A stretch of 64,000 bases of DNA from Dysgonomonas mossii (GCF_004569505.1 NZ_SPPK01000002.1:496001-560000); one strand, 5' to 3'; numbered from the stretch's first letter, positions 1 to 9,723 are shown. The notes: generated by a model not told the origin, from the letters alone. A program made the numbers and translations.

Positions 1-1574
1 TTTCTCAAAGGGCATACAGATGCAAATAATCGCATTCCGGTTTTATTCACAAAGTCTTCAGCTTCGAAATTTGCAGACAATGTACATGATGGTAGCGACG
101 ACCTGTCTTCAGAGACTTCGATTTGTGAAATCTTTACTTTTGGCATATTCACATTCGTATTGATGTAGTTCATCTCTTTTTCTCTGTCTTTAGATGTCAT
201 CCAATAAAAAAACTTGTCGTACAAATGTAAATGTTCAGTAAACTGCATTTTGCCTTTTGCCATTCCGTTTTCGGATATATCTATATCTAGCTTTGATACC
301 TGATAGTTTTGATCGTCTTTATATTCGGGTAAACGGCACATTTTGCCTCCTTCATTCGTTATAATAAGACTATTATGGCCTGCAATTTTATCATGTATAT
401 ATCCAAAAGGAAGCTTTTGGCTTGTACATTCCAGCCAGATACTGTCGTTCTTGAAAGGGACCAGCAGAATAACATGGTCAAACTGATTAAAGTTAGGGAA
501 ATCAGGTAGTATATCCTTCTCTCTCATACTTACTATGCTGTAATTGGAAGGTATATCAACGGCTTTTAGCATGGCCATCATTAAATTGGTTAAGCCCTTA
601 CAGTCGCCAAATCCACTTTTACTTACAGATGTTGCATCGATAGGCTGATAGCCTCCTATGCCCAATTGTATGCTGACATATCTTGTGTTATTCTGTAGAT
701 ATTGATAAAGAATGGCCACCTTTTCTCTATCGTTTTTTGCATCTTTTGTGAGATCTTTGATTTTAATCACAAAATCGGCAGGAAGAATATCTTTCCCTGT
801 TAACAAACTTGATATCCATTTGCCGTGATTTTCCCAGTTAGACAAATTGCCACAGGTTGAATCATAGCAGAAATCATTTGGTATTAATAATACTTTTGGA
901 ATAATTTCGCGAAATGGAGGAGCATAAGGTTCCCTGTCGATAGCTTTCATGTTTTCGAGTGATAGCGAATATATATGCTTATTACCGACAGTTTCATCTT
1001 TAATATTGCAAGAATAATTAGAATAATAGCGAAGATTCATTCCTGTTGGGAGTTCAATCTTATAGCTAGCTTGTTTTAGCGATAACAGACTTCCATTGAT
1101 AGGTATGAAAGGAGGGTAGTATAAAATACCGTTTTTCCATCTTTCCTGATAGGAATACTCTATAGTGTAAGGGTATGTAGGGTTCTTATATTCATAGAAC
1201 ATAGAGTAGTCGTCGGTACTCAAATGTTCAGATAAGGAGGAAGATATTAAGTCTTTTTTCCCTATCTTCTTGACTACTGTCCCCGACATATTTTTTATTA
1301 CGCCCGAGAAATCTTTCAACTCCCTGAATTTATCATACGTTTCGTTGAAGTAGCCATATTCCTCTCCCTGCTCATTTAGGATAGTTATAACCTTACTCAC
1401 TGACAGTGTTGCATTATTCAAATCAGTTTGACTAAATACTGCAGAATAATTATCTACGATGGCGCATGCGTTCTCTCGCAAACTATCAACCTTTTGTATA
1501 ACAAATTGCCCATAGGCTTGCGTTTGGGATAGAACAAATAAGAGAACACATGCAAATATATATCTGATATTCAT
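1..1574 (-). CDS. Exported transglutaminase-like (DUF3857-type) protein, C-terminus off window
   Basis: The frame is open from an ATG at 1574 to the left edge (about 524 codons), so the C-terminus is missing. The N-terminus is a Sec signal peptide. A papain-like transglutaminase core is recognisable: GDCKG with Cys near residue 325, FDHV with His near residue 367, and WLECTS shortly after, where the third catalytic position carries Glu rather than Asp. An N-terminal beta-rich region precedes the core, as in DUF3857/DUF3858 proteins of Bacteroidota. Its start is only 15 bases from the stop of the related gene upstream, so the two are probably co-transcribed. The substrate is unknown; members are thought to act in the periplasm. 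Confidence 0.8.
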   Translation of the reverse strand, partial: MNIRYIFACVLLFVLSQTQAYGQFVIQKVDSLRENACAIVDNYSAVFSQTDLNNATLSVSKVITILNEQGEEYGYFNETYDKFRELKDFSGVIKNMSGTVVKKIGKKDLISSSLSEHLSTDDYSMFYEYKNPTYPYTIEYSYQERWKNGILYYPPFIPINGSLLSLKQASYKIELPTGMNLRYYSNYSCNIKDETVGNKHIYSLSLENMKAIDREPYAPPFREIIPKVLLIPNDFCYDSTCGNLSNWENHGKWISSLLTGKDILPADFVIKIKDLTKDAKNDREKVAILYQYLQNNTRYVSIQLGIGGYQPIDATSVSKSGFGDCKGLTNLMMAMLKAVDIPSNYSIVSMREKDILPDFPNFNQFDHVILLVPFKNDSIWLECTSQKLPFGYIHDKIAGHNSLIITNEGGKMCRLPEYKDDQNYQVSKLDIDISENGMAKGKMQFTEHLHLYDKFFYWMTSKDREKEMNYINTNVNMPKVKISQIEVSEDRSSLPSCTLSANFEAEDFVNKTGMRLFASVCPLR

Positions 1575-1589
1575 ATTAAGATAAGCATT

Positions 1590-3578
1590 TTAAATAGCAG
1601 AGGCCTTTTTCAGAACGATCTGCTCACTGTTTTTAGCTACAATTTTGGCATAAAAGTCTTTTAGTGACTCGTACTCTTCTGGCAAGAACGTTAATTTCTT
1701 TAATTGGAATTGATAGTGTAGCTTAATTGCATTTCCGGTCTGAGCCAGACGATATGTCAAAACGATATCATTATCATTTAATACTAATTTTGCAGCCTGA
1801 GGCAACTCGTCTACTACATACCCTTCAGGTATTTCTATATCTACAACTTGGAGGTAATTTGTCAAATAATCGAATTCTACAGGATATTCTCTTTTCTCTC
1901 TTTGAAAAGGATTTTCGGAAATGTGTTTTTCCATCATCGGATTGATATATAAGAAATCATCCCCTAAACTGGCGTCTGCAACCTGTGTATATTCCATCTT
2001 TATAGGAGCTGAAGTATCATCGATAGCCGAAACAGAAAAACTGTCGATCTTACAATTTGTCCTCTTTGCTAATGATTCAATGAAGTCTTCCTTGTTTTTG
2101 TGATTATAATAGGATACTTTCATATCATAGGCGGCATTACCTTTTCGGGTATCTATTATGGTTCCTATATATTTGGAATCATTGAATGTGAATTTTGCTG
2201 TTTTTAATACCGAGCCATTCGAAACGTTGCTAAGATTAACCCATCTACCGCCACTCTCACTCATTATACGTGCCTGAGGTACCATACACTTTTCAGGTAG
2301 TAAGTTCCAGTCTCCATACTTAGCAGACGCATCGGTATAATACATAAGTGAATCTATCTTCAACGCTGTAATTACATAATTAAATGCAGTTATACTAGGA
2401 TGGGATATTGGCAATCTTCCGTTTGTTCTGGTACTGAGTATAACAGGGAATGCGTCGAATCCCCCTGCTTTTAGAGCATTTATGAGTAAGTAGTTTACAT
2501 CAGCACTGCTGCCTATTCCTTCTTTAAGAGCATCTTTTAGGTTACCCGGAACGATAGCTCTCTTGTCATTCCATTTCACCCGGTATTTAACCATATCCTG
2601 TATTTCTTTTGCCCGTTTAAAGGTCGTCTCTCCTTTGGCTATTTCTTCTTTAAACAGATCAGCTTTTTTCATGTTGCTTCCAAGAGGACTAGAAAGGATA
2701 TCTTTATCTATAGACTCCCATGAACTAGATTTATTTTCGGTCATGCTGTAGGGCATCTGTATGCTTTTTAGCTCAAAGGATACTTGTGTTATATAATCAT
2801 TTATAGTCCACAGATATGCTTCTTTCTTCATTGCCGGAATATTGAAGCCTTCGCTTTTCAATGTTTCTGCATTACATCTTACAGTCGTTGCTTGTAAACG
2901 TCCGTAGTCGTCTTTATATCTTATATGGAAAGATTCATTGTCCGGCTCTTTGCTAGACTTTAAGTTGGCATATCCCTGATAGTTAATATTGTATCGGAAG
3001 TATTCCGGTATTTTAGCCTCAAAGTTCACATAAGCAATAGGGATAGACTCTTGGAATCGAAAGTCTCTTAAGTTATAATAGTAGTCGGATACGATTGTAT
3101 ATTTATACTCAATCACAGATCCCACCTTTGCTGCAGGCATAGAAAATTTCTTTACTTTCAATGTGTTGTCAATGTCCTCGTCGGTAATGAATTCCTTCGC
3201 AAGTTTTGTTTTTGTGATTTTTCCATCTTCAAGATTATATGTTGTGCCCGATAAGCCATTGATTTGCTCTTTCGTTGATCTATTGGTTTCATAGTATGAG
3301 ATTTCTTGGTTACACCAATCAAGACCATCTGTCTTCAAGATTTTTATTTTAACTTGTATGGCGTATTCAAACTGAAATCCATACAGTTCGCTAAAGATAA
3401 ACCTTAAGTCCCCTTTTTTGAGTAGGATAACTGCCGAGGCTGTTGTGTCCTCCGGGTATACGGTCATATTCAGCTCATCCATAGTTGCATTGCCATACTT
3501 AGACTGAGAATGACTTTCCTGAACATGAAACAGAAAAATAAAACATAGCATTATAGCTAATAAGTAAGTTGTCTTCAT
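1590..3578 (-). CDS. Exported transglutaminase-fold protein with degenerate active site
   Basis: A protein of 662 residues starting at the ATG at 3578; an in-frame ATG 10 codons upstream exists, but the one chosen directly precedes a clean signal peptide ending near SHSQ. The domain order matches the neighbouring gene: an N-terminal DUF3857-like region, a central transglutaminase-like region and a C-terminal DUF3858-like beta region. At the catalytic motif it reads GSSAD instead of G-D-C-K-D, so Cys is replaced by Ser (codon near 2505-2507). FNYV stands where FNHV is expected, so His is replaced by Tyr. The Asp of YYTDAS remains. It is therefore probably a non-catalytic paralogue, perhaps a binding partner of the downstream protein. 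Function unknown. Confidence 0.75.
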   Translation of the reverse strand: MKTTYLLAIMLCFIFLFHVQESHSQSKYGNATMDELNMTVYPEDTTASAVILLKKGDLRFIFSELYGFQFEYAIQVKIKILKTDGLDWCNQEISYYETNRSTKEQINGLSGTTYNLEDGKITKTKLAKEFITDEDIDNTLKVKKFSMPAAKVGSVIEYKYTIVSDYYYNLRDFRFQESIPIAYVNFEAKIPEYFRYNINYQGYANLKSSKEPDNESFHIRYKDDYGRLQATTVRCNAETLKSEGFNIPAMKKEAYLWTINDYITQVSFELKSIQMPYSMTENKSSSWESIDKDILSSPLGSNMKKADLFKEEIAKGETTFKRAKEIQDMVKYRVKWNDKRAIVPGNLKDALKEGIGSSADVNYLLINALKAGGFDAFPVILSTRTNGRLPISHPSITAFNYVITALKIDSLMYYTDASAKYGDWNLLPEKCMVPQARIMSESGGRWVNLSNVSNGSVLKTAKFTFNDSKYIGTIIDTRKGNAAYDMKVSYYNHKNKEDFIESLAKRTNCKIDSFSVSAIDDTSAPIKMEYTQVADASLGDDFLYINPMMEKHISENPFQREKREYPVEFDYLTNYLQVVDIEIPEGYVVDELPQAAKLVLNDNDIVLTYRLAQTGNAIKLHYQFQLKKLTFLPEEYESLKDFYAKIVAKNSEQIVLKKASAI

Positions 3579-4064
3579 TGTTTGGTTATTGAGATGTTGA
3601 TAGATCATAAATTATGTAAATGTATGAAATAAAATATTAATTATGTTAAAAAATGGCTATGTCTTATAACATTTTTTTTGTTTATGGAAAACTGTCTGAT
3701 ATTGTCTCTATATCTATTTTTGCGCAGCACTCATCGAAGTAATCTCTCTGTATATAGCGCAATGGGAGTTGTTGCTTTGAATAAATCATTTTCGCAAATG
3801 AAAACTTACATATAAAATAGATCTAAAATAGTCTTAAATGTTAAAAATTTATTTCTTAAATTGATGTTATTCTTTTCACAATAATAATGTTTTTCTATAA
3901 AGACAATATTGTAAACTGCACTTGACAAAATGCTGCATTTTGGCTTCTGATGCCATTTGTTTATTGACTTATTGATAAAATATATGAGTCATTTTGTTCT
4001 TTTTTGAGAAATAAATAGAGTATCTTTGTAATCTGTAAAAACAAAGTGTGTTAAAATTAAGGAT
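3579..4064. other. Divergent intergenic region upstream of nuoA
   Basis: This 486-base AT-rich gap separates the minus-strand transglutaminase-like gene from nuoA. It holds a good -7 box before nuoA (4021-4028), a second TAnnTTTG match at 3715-3722 with no clear gene behind it, a 10-base palindrome at 3903-3912, and a 7-base inverted repeat with a 3-base spacer at 3926-3942 (CAAAATG/CATTTTG). No ORF of convincing length is seen. Confidence 0.6.
4021..4028 (+). promoter_or_regulatory. -7 promoter box for the nuo operon
   Basis: TATCTTTG is an exact match to the Bacteroidota -7 consensus TAnnTTTG, 36 bases before the nuoA ATG. No TTTG lies at the ideal -33 spacing; the nearest ones are 14 and 24 bases upstream of the box. 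Confidence 0.5.
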
Positions 4065-4433
4065 ATGAATTCAAGTATATATGATTTTATACCTATTCTG
4101 ATGCAAATCGCGTTTTCTGCGATATTTGTATTTGCTACGGTATTTATTTCTAAGATGTTAGGTCCAAGTCGTAGGAGTGCACGGAAAAATGCAAATTTTG
4201 AGTGTGGTCTCGATCCTATAGGCGATGCTCGTTCTCCGTTCCCTGTTAAATATTTCCTTGTTGCGATCTTGTTTGTTCTTTTCGACATCGAGATCGTTTT
4301 TATGTACCCATGGGCTGTAAACTTTAAAGAGCTTAGTTGGGAAGGATTTGGCAAGATGGGAATCTTTATCGGGATTATTGTGGTAGGTTTCTTGTACGAA
4401 GCCAAACGTAAGGCTTTGGATTGGGAGAGATAA
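4065..4433 (+). CDS. nuoA: NADH-quinone oxidoreductase subunit A
   Basis: 122 residues, normal for NuoA, with three predicted membrane helices. It carries the family signature around YECG/FECGLDP (here FECGLDPIGDAR) and the FDIEIVF segment in the second helix. NuoA is a small membrane-arm subunit at the joint between the peripheral and membrane arms of complex I, next to the quinone channel. It is the first of 14 nuo genes that follow in the same direction with gaps of a few bases. Confidence 0.97.
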   Translation: MNSSIYDFIPILMQIAFSAIFVFATVFISKMLGPSRRSARKNANFECGLDPIGDARSPFPVKYFLVAILFVLFDIEIVFMYPWAVNFKELSWEGFGKMGIFIGIIVVGFLYEAKRKALDWER

Positions 4434-4446
4434 AAATTAAACAAGT

Positions 4447-4998
4447 ATGAGCAATTCTTCTAATATAAATGTAGTACCTGCTCCGGATGGATATAGGGGG
4501 CATGGGTTTTTTGCTACAAAATTTGACTACGTCATAGGTTTGGCTCGTGCCAATTCCCTATGGCCTTTACCATTTGCTACATCCTGTTGCGGGATTGAGT
4601 TTATGGCTACAATGGCTGCTACGTACGATATGGGACGTTTTGGGGCAGAGCGTAACAGCTTTTCGCCACGTCAGGCAGATATGTTAATGGTAATGGGGAC
4701 TATTTCTAAAAAGATGGCTCCTATCCTTCGCCATGTATATGAACAAATGGCAGAACCTAAATGGGTGATTGCAGTCGGTGCATGTGCTTCTTCGGGAGGT
4801 ATCTTCGATACATATTCGGTTTTGCAAGGTATTGATAAGGTGATTCCGGTAGATGTATATGTTCCCGGATGCCCTCCACGTCCTGAACAGATATTGGATG
4901 GTGTAATGCAATTGCAGGAGTTAGTAAAACATGAATCTATTCTTCGTAGAGGCTCGGAAAGATATCAGGAGCTTCTTGAATCATATAAATTTGAATAA
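4447..4998 (+). CDS. nuoB: NADH-quinone oxidoreductase subunit B
   Basis: 183 residues. The four cysteines that bind the terminal [4Fe-4S] cluster N2 are present: C47 and C48 (SCCGIEF), C113 (GACAS) and C142 (PGCPPRP). N2 hands electrons to the quinone in the pocket formed with NuoD. The stop codon overlaps the start of nuoC by one base (TAATG), suggesting translational coupling. Confidence 0.98.
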   Translation: MSNSSNINVVPAPDGYRGHGFFATKFDYVIGLARANSLWPLPFATSCCGIEFMATMAATYDMGRFGAERNSFSPRQADMLMVMGTISKKMAPILRHVYEQMAEPKWVIAVGACASSGGIFDTYSVLQGIDKVIPVDVYVPGCPPRPEQILDGVMQLQELVKHESILRRGSERYQELLESYKFE

Positions 4999-5531
4999 TG
5001 GCTCTCGATACTACAGTTATTGAAAATAAGATGAGCGAGAAATTCGGAACGGAAGTGATGAATTTCAGAATGGAACGGGATATTTTTACTTTCGAAGCTG
5101 CTCCGGCGGTAATCAAAGAAGTAATCCGTTTTATGAAAGATGATGAAACCCTGCGTTTCAACTTCTTGACAGACTTATGTGGGGTGCATTATCCTGATAA
5201 TGACAAGAAGGCTCAGTTTGCTGTTGTTTATTTGCTCCACAACTGGATCGACAATGTGCGTGTTCGTGTGAAAACGTTTCTTGATGGAGACAGACCGTAT
5301 GTTGAATCTGTAGTGGATGTTTTTGCCGCAGCCAATTGGATGGAACGCGAGACTTATGATTTTTACGGGGTAATTTTCAAAGGACATCCTAATCTTAAGC
5401 GTATACTTAATGATGAGGGAATGGTATCGTTTCCGATGCGTAAAGATCATCCTCTCGAGGATGCAGGGCGTACGGATAAGGATGACCGCTTCTTTGGTAG
5501 AACTCCCAATAATTATGAACAAACTAAATAG
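4998..5531 (+). CDS. nuoC: NADH-quinone oxidoreductase subunit C
   Basis: 177 residues of the NuoC / 30 kDa subunit family, a peripheral-arm protein without cofactors. The family signature lies near ERETYDFYGV and HPNLKRIL, and the C-terminus has the usual FPMRKDHPLE. In many enterobacteria and in Bacteroides NuoC is fused to NuoD; here it is a separate gene ending 12 bases before nuoD. The start overlaps the nuoB stop. Confidence 0.96.
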   Translation: MALDTTVIENKMSEKFGTEVMNFRMERDIFTFEAAPAVIKEVIRFMKDDETLRFNFLTDLCGVHYPDNDKKAQFAVVYLLHNWIDNVRVRVKTFLDGDRPYVESVVDVFAAANWMERETYDFYGVIFKGHPNLKRILNDEGMVSFPMRKDHPLEDAGRTDKDDRFFGRTPNNYEQTK

Positions 5532-5543
5532 CAAAGTAGGGAA

Positions 5544-6779
5544 ATGTCAGATCAACTAATAAATCCGGAACATCGCTTTGCGAAAATGATAAAAGAACAA
5601 GCCTTTGGGGATGATAAAGAGTTGTCCGTTCTTAACTTCGGGCCAACTCACCCTTCTACCCATGGTGTGTTTCAAAATATATTGCTGATGGATGGTGAGC
5701 GCATTCTCGATGCGGATACCACTATCGGTTATATTCACCGTGCATTTGAGAAGATTGCAGAACACCGCACTTTCTATCAGATTACAACCCTGACTGATCG
5801 TCTTAACTATTGTTCTGCCCCTCTGAATAATATGGCATGGTGGATGACTGTAGAAAAGTCACTTGGCGTAGAAGTTCCTAAACGTGCGCAATATATGCGT
5901 GTTATCGTTATGGAGCTGGCACGTATTACCGATCACCTGATATGTAACTCTATCTTGGGGGTCGACCTTGGTGCGTATACTCCTTTCTTGTATGTAATGC
6001 AATACAGAGAGTTGGCATACGAGATCTATGAAGAAATCTGCGGTGCACGTCTGACTACAAACATGGGGCGTATCGGCGGATTCGAAAGAGACTGGAGCGA
6101 AGCCGCATGGCGTAAGTTAGATGAGTTTATCGAAGGCTTCCCTAAAGCATGGGATCAGTTGGAGAGACTATTTATCCGCAACCGTATCTTTATGGATCGT
6201 ATCGTTGGTGTAGGTGCTATATCAGCCGAAAAGGCTATAGACTATGGGTTTACAGGGCCTAACCTGCGTGCTGCCGGTGTCGATTACGACGTGCGTGTAG
6301 CGAATCCATATAGTTCATACCAAGATTTTGATTTTAAAGTACCTGTAGGTTCATCCGGCGATACATACGATCGTTGGTGTGTGCGTGCAGCAGAGATAAA
6401 AGAAAGCTTGAGCATAATTCGTCAGGCTCGCGATAATATGCCTGATGGAAGCTTCCATGCAGATGTACCTGACTATTACCTTCCTCCAAAAGAAGAAGTG
6501 TATACACAGATGGAGCAGCTTATCCAACACTTCAAGATCGTGATGGGTGAAGTTCCTGTTCCTATAGCTGAAGTATATCATGCCGTAGAAGGTGCTAATG
6601 GAGAATTGGGTATTTATCTTATTACCGATGGCTCACGAGCTCCTTTCAGGGTGCACTTCCGCAGACCATGCTTTATCTATTATCAGGCGTTCCCTGAAAT
6701 GATAAAAGGCGGGATGTTTTCGGATGCTGTTGCCACGCTTTCAAGTATTAATGTTATTGCCGGAGAATTAGATGCATAA
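5544..6779 (+). CDS. nuoD: NADH-quinone oxidoreductase subunit D
   Basis: 411 residues of the NuoD / 49 kDa subunit, related to the large subunit of NiFe hydrogenases but without metal ligands. The quinone-site motifs are visible: GPTHPSTHG with the conserved His near the N-terminus and TDRLNYCSA with the conserved Tyr. NuoD and NuoB together form the quinone reduction site. The C-terminus ends SSINVIAGELDA, close to the usual ending of the family. Confidence 0.98.
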   Translation: MSDQLINPEHRFAKMIKEQAFGDDKELSVLNFGPTHPSTHGVFQNILLMDGERILDADTTIGYIHRAFEKIAEHRTFYQITTLTDRLNYCSAPLNNMAWWMTVEKSLGVEVPKRAQYMRVIVMELARITDHLICNSILGVDLGAYTPFLYVMQYRELAYEIYEEICGARLTTNMGRIGGFERDWSEAAWRKLDEFIEGFPKAWDQLERLFIRNRIFMDRIVGVGAISAEKAIDYGFTGPNLRAAGVDYDVRVANPYSSYQDFDFKVPVGSSGDTYDRWCVRAAEIKESLSIIRQARDNMPDGSFHADVPDYYLPPKEEVYTQMEQLIQHFKIVMGEVPVPIAEVYHAVEGANGELGIYLITDGSRAPFRVHFRRPCFIYYQAFPEMIKGGMFSDAVATLSSINVIAGELDA

Positions 6780-6781
6780 TC

Positions 6782-7312
6782 ATGTCAATGGAAACTAAAG
6801 AATATACACAAGTAATAAATATGTCGGAGAGCCTGATGGCCCGTATCAATGAATTGTTGAGCCATTACCCTGCCGATAAAAAGAAATCTGCTTTACTACC
6901 CGTGCTTCATGCCGTACAGGATGCTCATGACAATTGGCTGAGCCTCGAACTGATGGATAAAGTAGCCGAGATATTGGAGATTACACCTATCGAAGTTTAT
7001 GAAGTAGTAACATTTTATTCGATGTTCAATCAGAAACCGGTAGCTAAATATATGTTTGAGTTTTGCCGTACTGCTTGCTGTGGCTTGCGTGGTGGTGAAA
7101 ACTTAATGGAATATACCTGTCAGAAACTGGGTGTTAAACCCGGCGAAATAACATCTGACGGTATGTTCAGTGTAGTAGGGGTAGAGTGCCTTGGAGCATG
7201 TGGCTACGGTCCTATGCTTCAGTTGGGAGACAACTATCATGAAAATCTTAACAAAGAAAAGATTGATACACTGATCGAAGATTGTAAACAAGGAAAAGTA
7301 AACCTATATTAA
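6782..7312 (+). CDS. nuoE: NADH-quinone oxidoreductase subunit E
   Basis: 176 residues of the thioredoxin-like [2Fe-2S] 24 kDa subunit. Cluster ligands are a C-x4-C pair in CRTACC and a C-x3-C pair in ECLGAC (cluster N1a). With NuoF and NuoG it forms the NADH dehydrogenase module. Bacteroides-type complex I lacks these three genes, so their presence separates this genome from that group. The start is 2 bases after the nuoD stop; a second Met two codons later is also possible. Confidence 0.96.
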   Translation: MSMETKEYTQVINMSESLMARINELLSHYPADKKKSALLPVLHAVQDAHDNWLSLELMDKVAEILEITPIEVYEVVTFYSMFNQKPVAKYMFEFCRTACCGLRGGENLMEYTCQKLGVKPGEITSDGMFSVVGVECLGACGYGPMLQLGDNYHENLNKEKIDTLIEDCKQGKVNLY

Positions 7313-7317
7313 TTGCG

Positions 7318-8673
7318 ATGGCTAGAAAAGTATTATTAGAGAAATTAGATATTCCGGGAATAGCGGAATACGAAGTTTATCGCAAGAATGGCGGGTATGC
7401 GTCTGTGGAGAAAGCACTGAAAACTATGACCCCCGATGAGGTTGTAGAAGAGGTGAAAACCTCAGGGGTAAGAGGTCGTGGAGGTGCAGGTTTCCCGATG
7501 GGCTTGAAGTGGAGCTTTATTGATAAGAAGTCCGGTAAGCCTCGCCACTTGGTTGTAAATGCCGATGAATCGGAACCCGGTACATTCAAAGACCGCTTCT
7601 TGATGCATCATATTCCACATTTGCTAATCGAAGGTGCTATTGTTTCCAGTTATGCATTAGAGGCTAATTTATCATATATCTATATCCGCGGCGAATATAT
7701 GTGGATATTCAAGATATTGGAAAAAGCAATTAAGGAAGCTTATGCCAATGGTTGGCTGGGCAAAAATATATTGGGTACAGGCTATAATCTCGACTTGTAT
7801 GTACATTGCGGAGCAGGGGCATATATTTGTGGAGAAGAAACAGCCTTGATAGAATCACTTGAAGGTAAGCGTGGTAATCCGCGTATCAAACCGCCATTTC
7901 CTGCTGTTAGCGGGTTGTGGGGTGAGCCTACAGTGGTGAACAATGTGGAGTCTATTTCTACTGTTTCGTGGATTATAAATAATGGCGGTGCTGAATACGC
8001 TAAAATTGGTGTAGGTAAATCTACAGGAACCAAGCTGATGTCGGCTTCGGGTCATATTAAGAATCCGGGTGTATATGAAATAGAATTAGGTTTGACTGTC
8101 GATGAATTTTTCAATTCAGACGAATATTGCGGTGGTATGCTAGACGATCGTCCGCTAAAGGCTGTAATACCCGGTGGGTGTTCGGTTCCGATCCTACCTC
8201 CTCAATATATATTTAAAACAGCAAATGGTGAAGATCGTTTGATCAGTTATGAATCATTGGCTGACGGTGGTTTCGTTACCGGCTCTTCTCTCGGATCGGG
8301 TGGTTTCATCGTGTACAATGATACAGCATGTATCGTTCGTAATACATGGAATTTTTCTCGTTTCTTCCATCACGAAAGTTGTGGACAATGTTCTCCATGT
8401 CGTGAAGGTACAGGATGGATGGATAAAATCCTTCATCGCATCGAAACAGGACAAGGTAGAGAAGAAGATATCGACCTTCTATGGAGCATACAAAGTAAGA
8501 TTGAAGGTAATACGATTTGTCCTCTTGGAGATGCGGCATCATGGCCGGTTGCAGCAGCAATACGCCATTTCCGTGAAGAGTTCGAATACCATGTACGCTT
8601 CCCTGAAAAGATAAAAAATAGAGATCATTTTGTAGACGAGCCTATGGAAAAAGTTCGTCACCTTTTGAAGTAA
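7318..8673 (+). CDS. nuoF: NADH-quinone oxidoreductase subunit F
   Basis: 451 residues, full length. It shows the NADH/FMN-binding segments GRGGAGFPMGLKW and NADESEPGTFKDR, the Gly-rich loop CGAGAYICGEETAL, and the N3 [4Fe-4S] ligands in ESCGQCSPC with the distal Cys in TICPLGD. NuoF oxidises NADH through FMN and passes electrons to the Fe-S chain in NuoE and NuoG. It sits between nuoE and nuoG with 5- and 6-base gaps. Confidence 0.98.
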   Translation: MARKVLLEKLDIPGIAEYEVYRKNGGYASVEKALKTMTPDEVVEEVKTSGVRGRGGAGFPMGLKWSFIDKKSGKPRHLVVNADESEPGTFKDRFLMHHIPHLLIEGAIVSSYALEANLSYIYIRGEYMWIFKILEKAIKEAYANGWLGKNILGTGYNLDLYVHCGAGAYICGEETALIESLEGKRGNPRIKPPFPAVSGLWGEPTVVNNVESISTVSWIINNGGAEYAKIGVGKSTGTKLMSASGHIKNPGVYEIELGLTVDEFFNSDEYCGGMLDDRPLKAVIPGGCSVPILPPQYIFKTANGEDRLISYESLADGGFVTGSSLGSGGFIVYNDTACIVRNTWNFSRFFHHESCGQCSPCREGTGWMDKILHRIETGQGREEDIDLLWSIQSKIEGNTICPLGDAASWPVAAAIRHFREEFEYHVRFPEKIKNRDHFVDEPMEKVRHLLK

Positions 8674-8679
8674 AGCAAT

Positions 8680-9723
8680 ATGAAAATTACAATAGATGGA
8701 CATGTTTTAGACGTCGAACCTGGAACCACAGTGTTGCAGGCGGCACGTATGATAGGCGGAGCCAGTGTTCCTCCTACAATGTGCTATTACTCTAAGCTGG
8801 AAGACTGCGGTGGCAAATGTCGTTGTTGCTTGGTGGAGATAAACAAAGGCAGTGAAAGAGACCCTCGTCCTATGCCAAAGCTTCAGCCGTCATGTGTAAC
8901 AGCTGTTCAGGACGGTATGGAAGTGAAAAGCGCTACATCCGAAAGAGCTCTGGAGGCACGAAAGGCTGTAACCGAATTTTTGTTGATCAACCATCCTCTC
9001 GACTGTCCGGTATGCGATCAGGCGGGAGAGTGCGATTTGCAGAACCTTGCTTATGGTAATAATAACTTCAAGTCGCGTTATATAGAAGAAAAGAGAACAT
9101 TCGAACCCGAAAATATAGGCCCATATATACAGTTGCACATGAATCGTTGTATTCTTTGCTACCGTTGTGTAAAACTGGCTGATCAATTAACTCCTGAACG
9201 TGTTCATGGAGTAGTGGGAAGGGGCGATCATGCTCAGATTTCTACATATATAGAACGTGCGATCGATAACGATTTTTCGGGCAATGTGATCGATGTTTGT
9301 CCTGTAGGAGCTCTTACCGATAAAACATTCCGATTCAAGTCTCGTGTTTGGTTCAACAAACCGTTCAACGCACACCGTCATTGTACAAAATGTTCGGGTA
9401 AAGTAACACTATGGATGTTTGGCGACAAAGTTCAACGTGTGACAGCCCGCAAAGACGAATGGCACGAAGTTGAAGAATTTATCTGTAACGAGTGTCGTTT
9501 CGAACATAAGAATGTTGAAGACTGGACTATAGAAGGCCCTCGCAAATTTGAGAAGCCATCTGTAATCAATGTAAACAACTATACAGAGCCGATACATAAA
9601 GTAAAGATAAATACAGACGAACTTGTATTGGAAGGTCGTAAAGAAGATCAGAAGAAAATAAGCATGCCTGGTTCTCCTTATGATGCAGAGGAGTTGGAAG
9701 CTATAAAGAAAACAAAAGAATAA
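8680..9723 (+). CDS. nuoG: NADH-quinone oxidoreductase subunit G, short form
   Basis: 347 residues, about half or less of a typical NuoG. N-terminal ferredoxin domain with [2Fe-2S] ligands C35, C47, C50 and C72; the His-Cys3 site H105, C109, C112, C118; a [4Fe-4S] site C157, C160, C163, C207; and a partial molybdopterin-type Fe-S domain with CxxC pairs at C235/C238 and C269/C272. The long C-terminal molybdopterin-oxidoreductase-like domain is absent. The frame ends cleanly and nuoH follows after 8 bases, so this is not a frameshift. Short NuoG forms of this kind occur in other Bacteroidota. It should still carry the Fe-S wire. Confidence 0.93.
   Translation: MKITIDGHVLDVEPGTTVLQAARMIGGASVPPTMCYYSKLEDCGGKCRCCLVEINKGSERDPRPMPKLQPSCVTAVQDGMEVKSATSERALEARKAVTEFLLINHPLDCPVCDQAGECDLQNLAYGNNNFKSRYIEEKRTFEPENIGPYIQLHMNRCILCYRCVKLADQLTPERVHGVVGRGDHAQISTYIERAIDNDFSGNVIDVCPVGALTDKTFRFKSRVWFNKPFNAHRHCTKCSGKVTLWMFGDKVQRVTARKDEWHEVEEFICNECRFEHKNVEDWTIEGPRKFEKPSVINVNNYTEPIHKVKINTDELVLEGRKEDQKKISMPGSPYDAEELEAIKKTKE

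Noticed and set aside
3989..4444. Antisense frame of about 150 codons opposite nuoA
   Set aside because: nuoA is unmistakable on the plus strand; the antisense product shows no motif.
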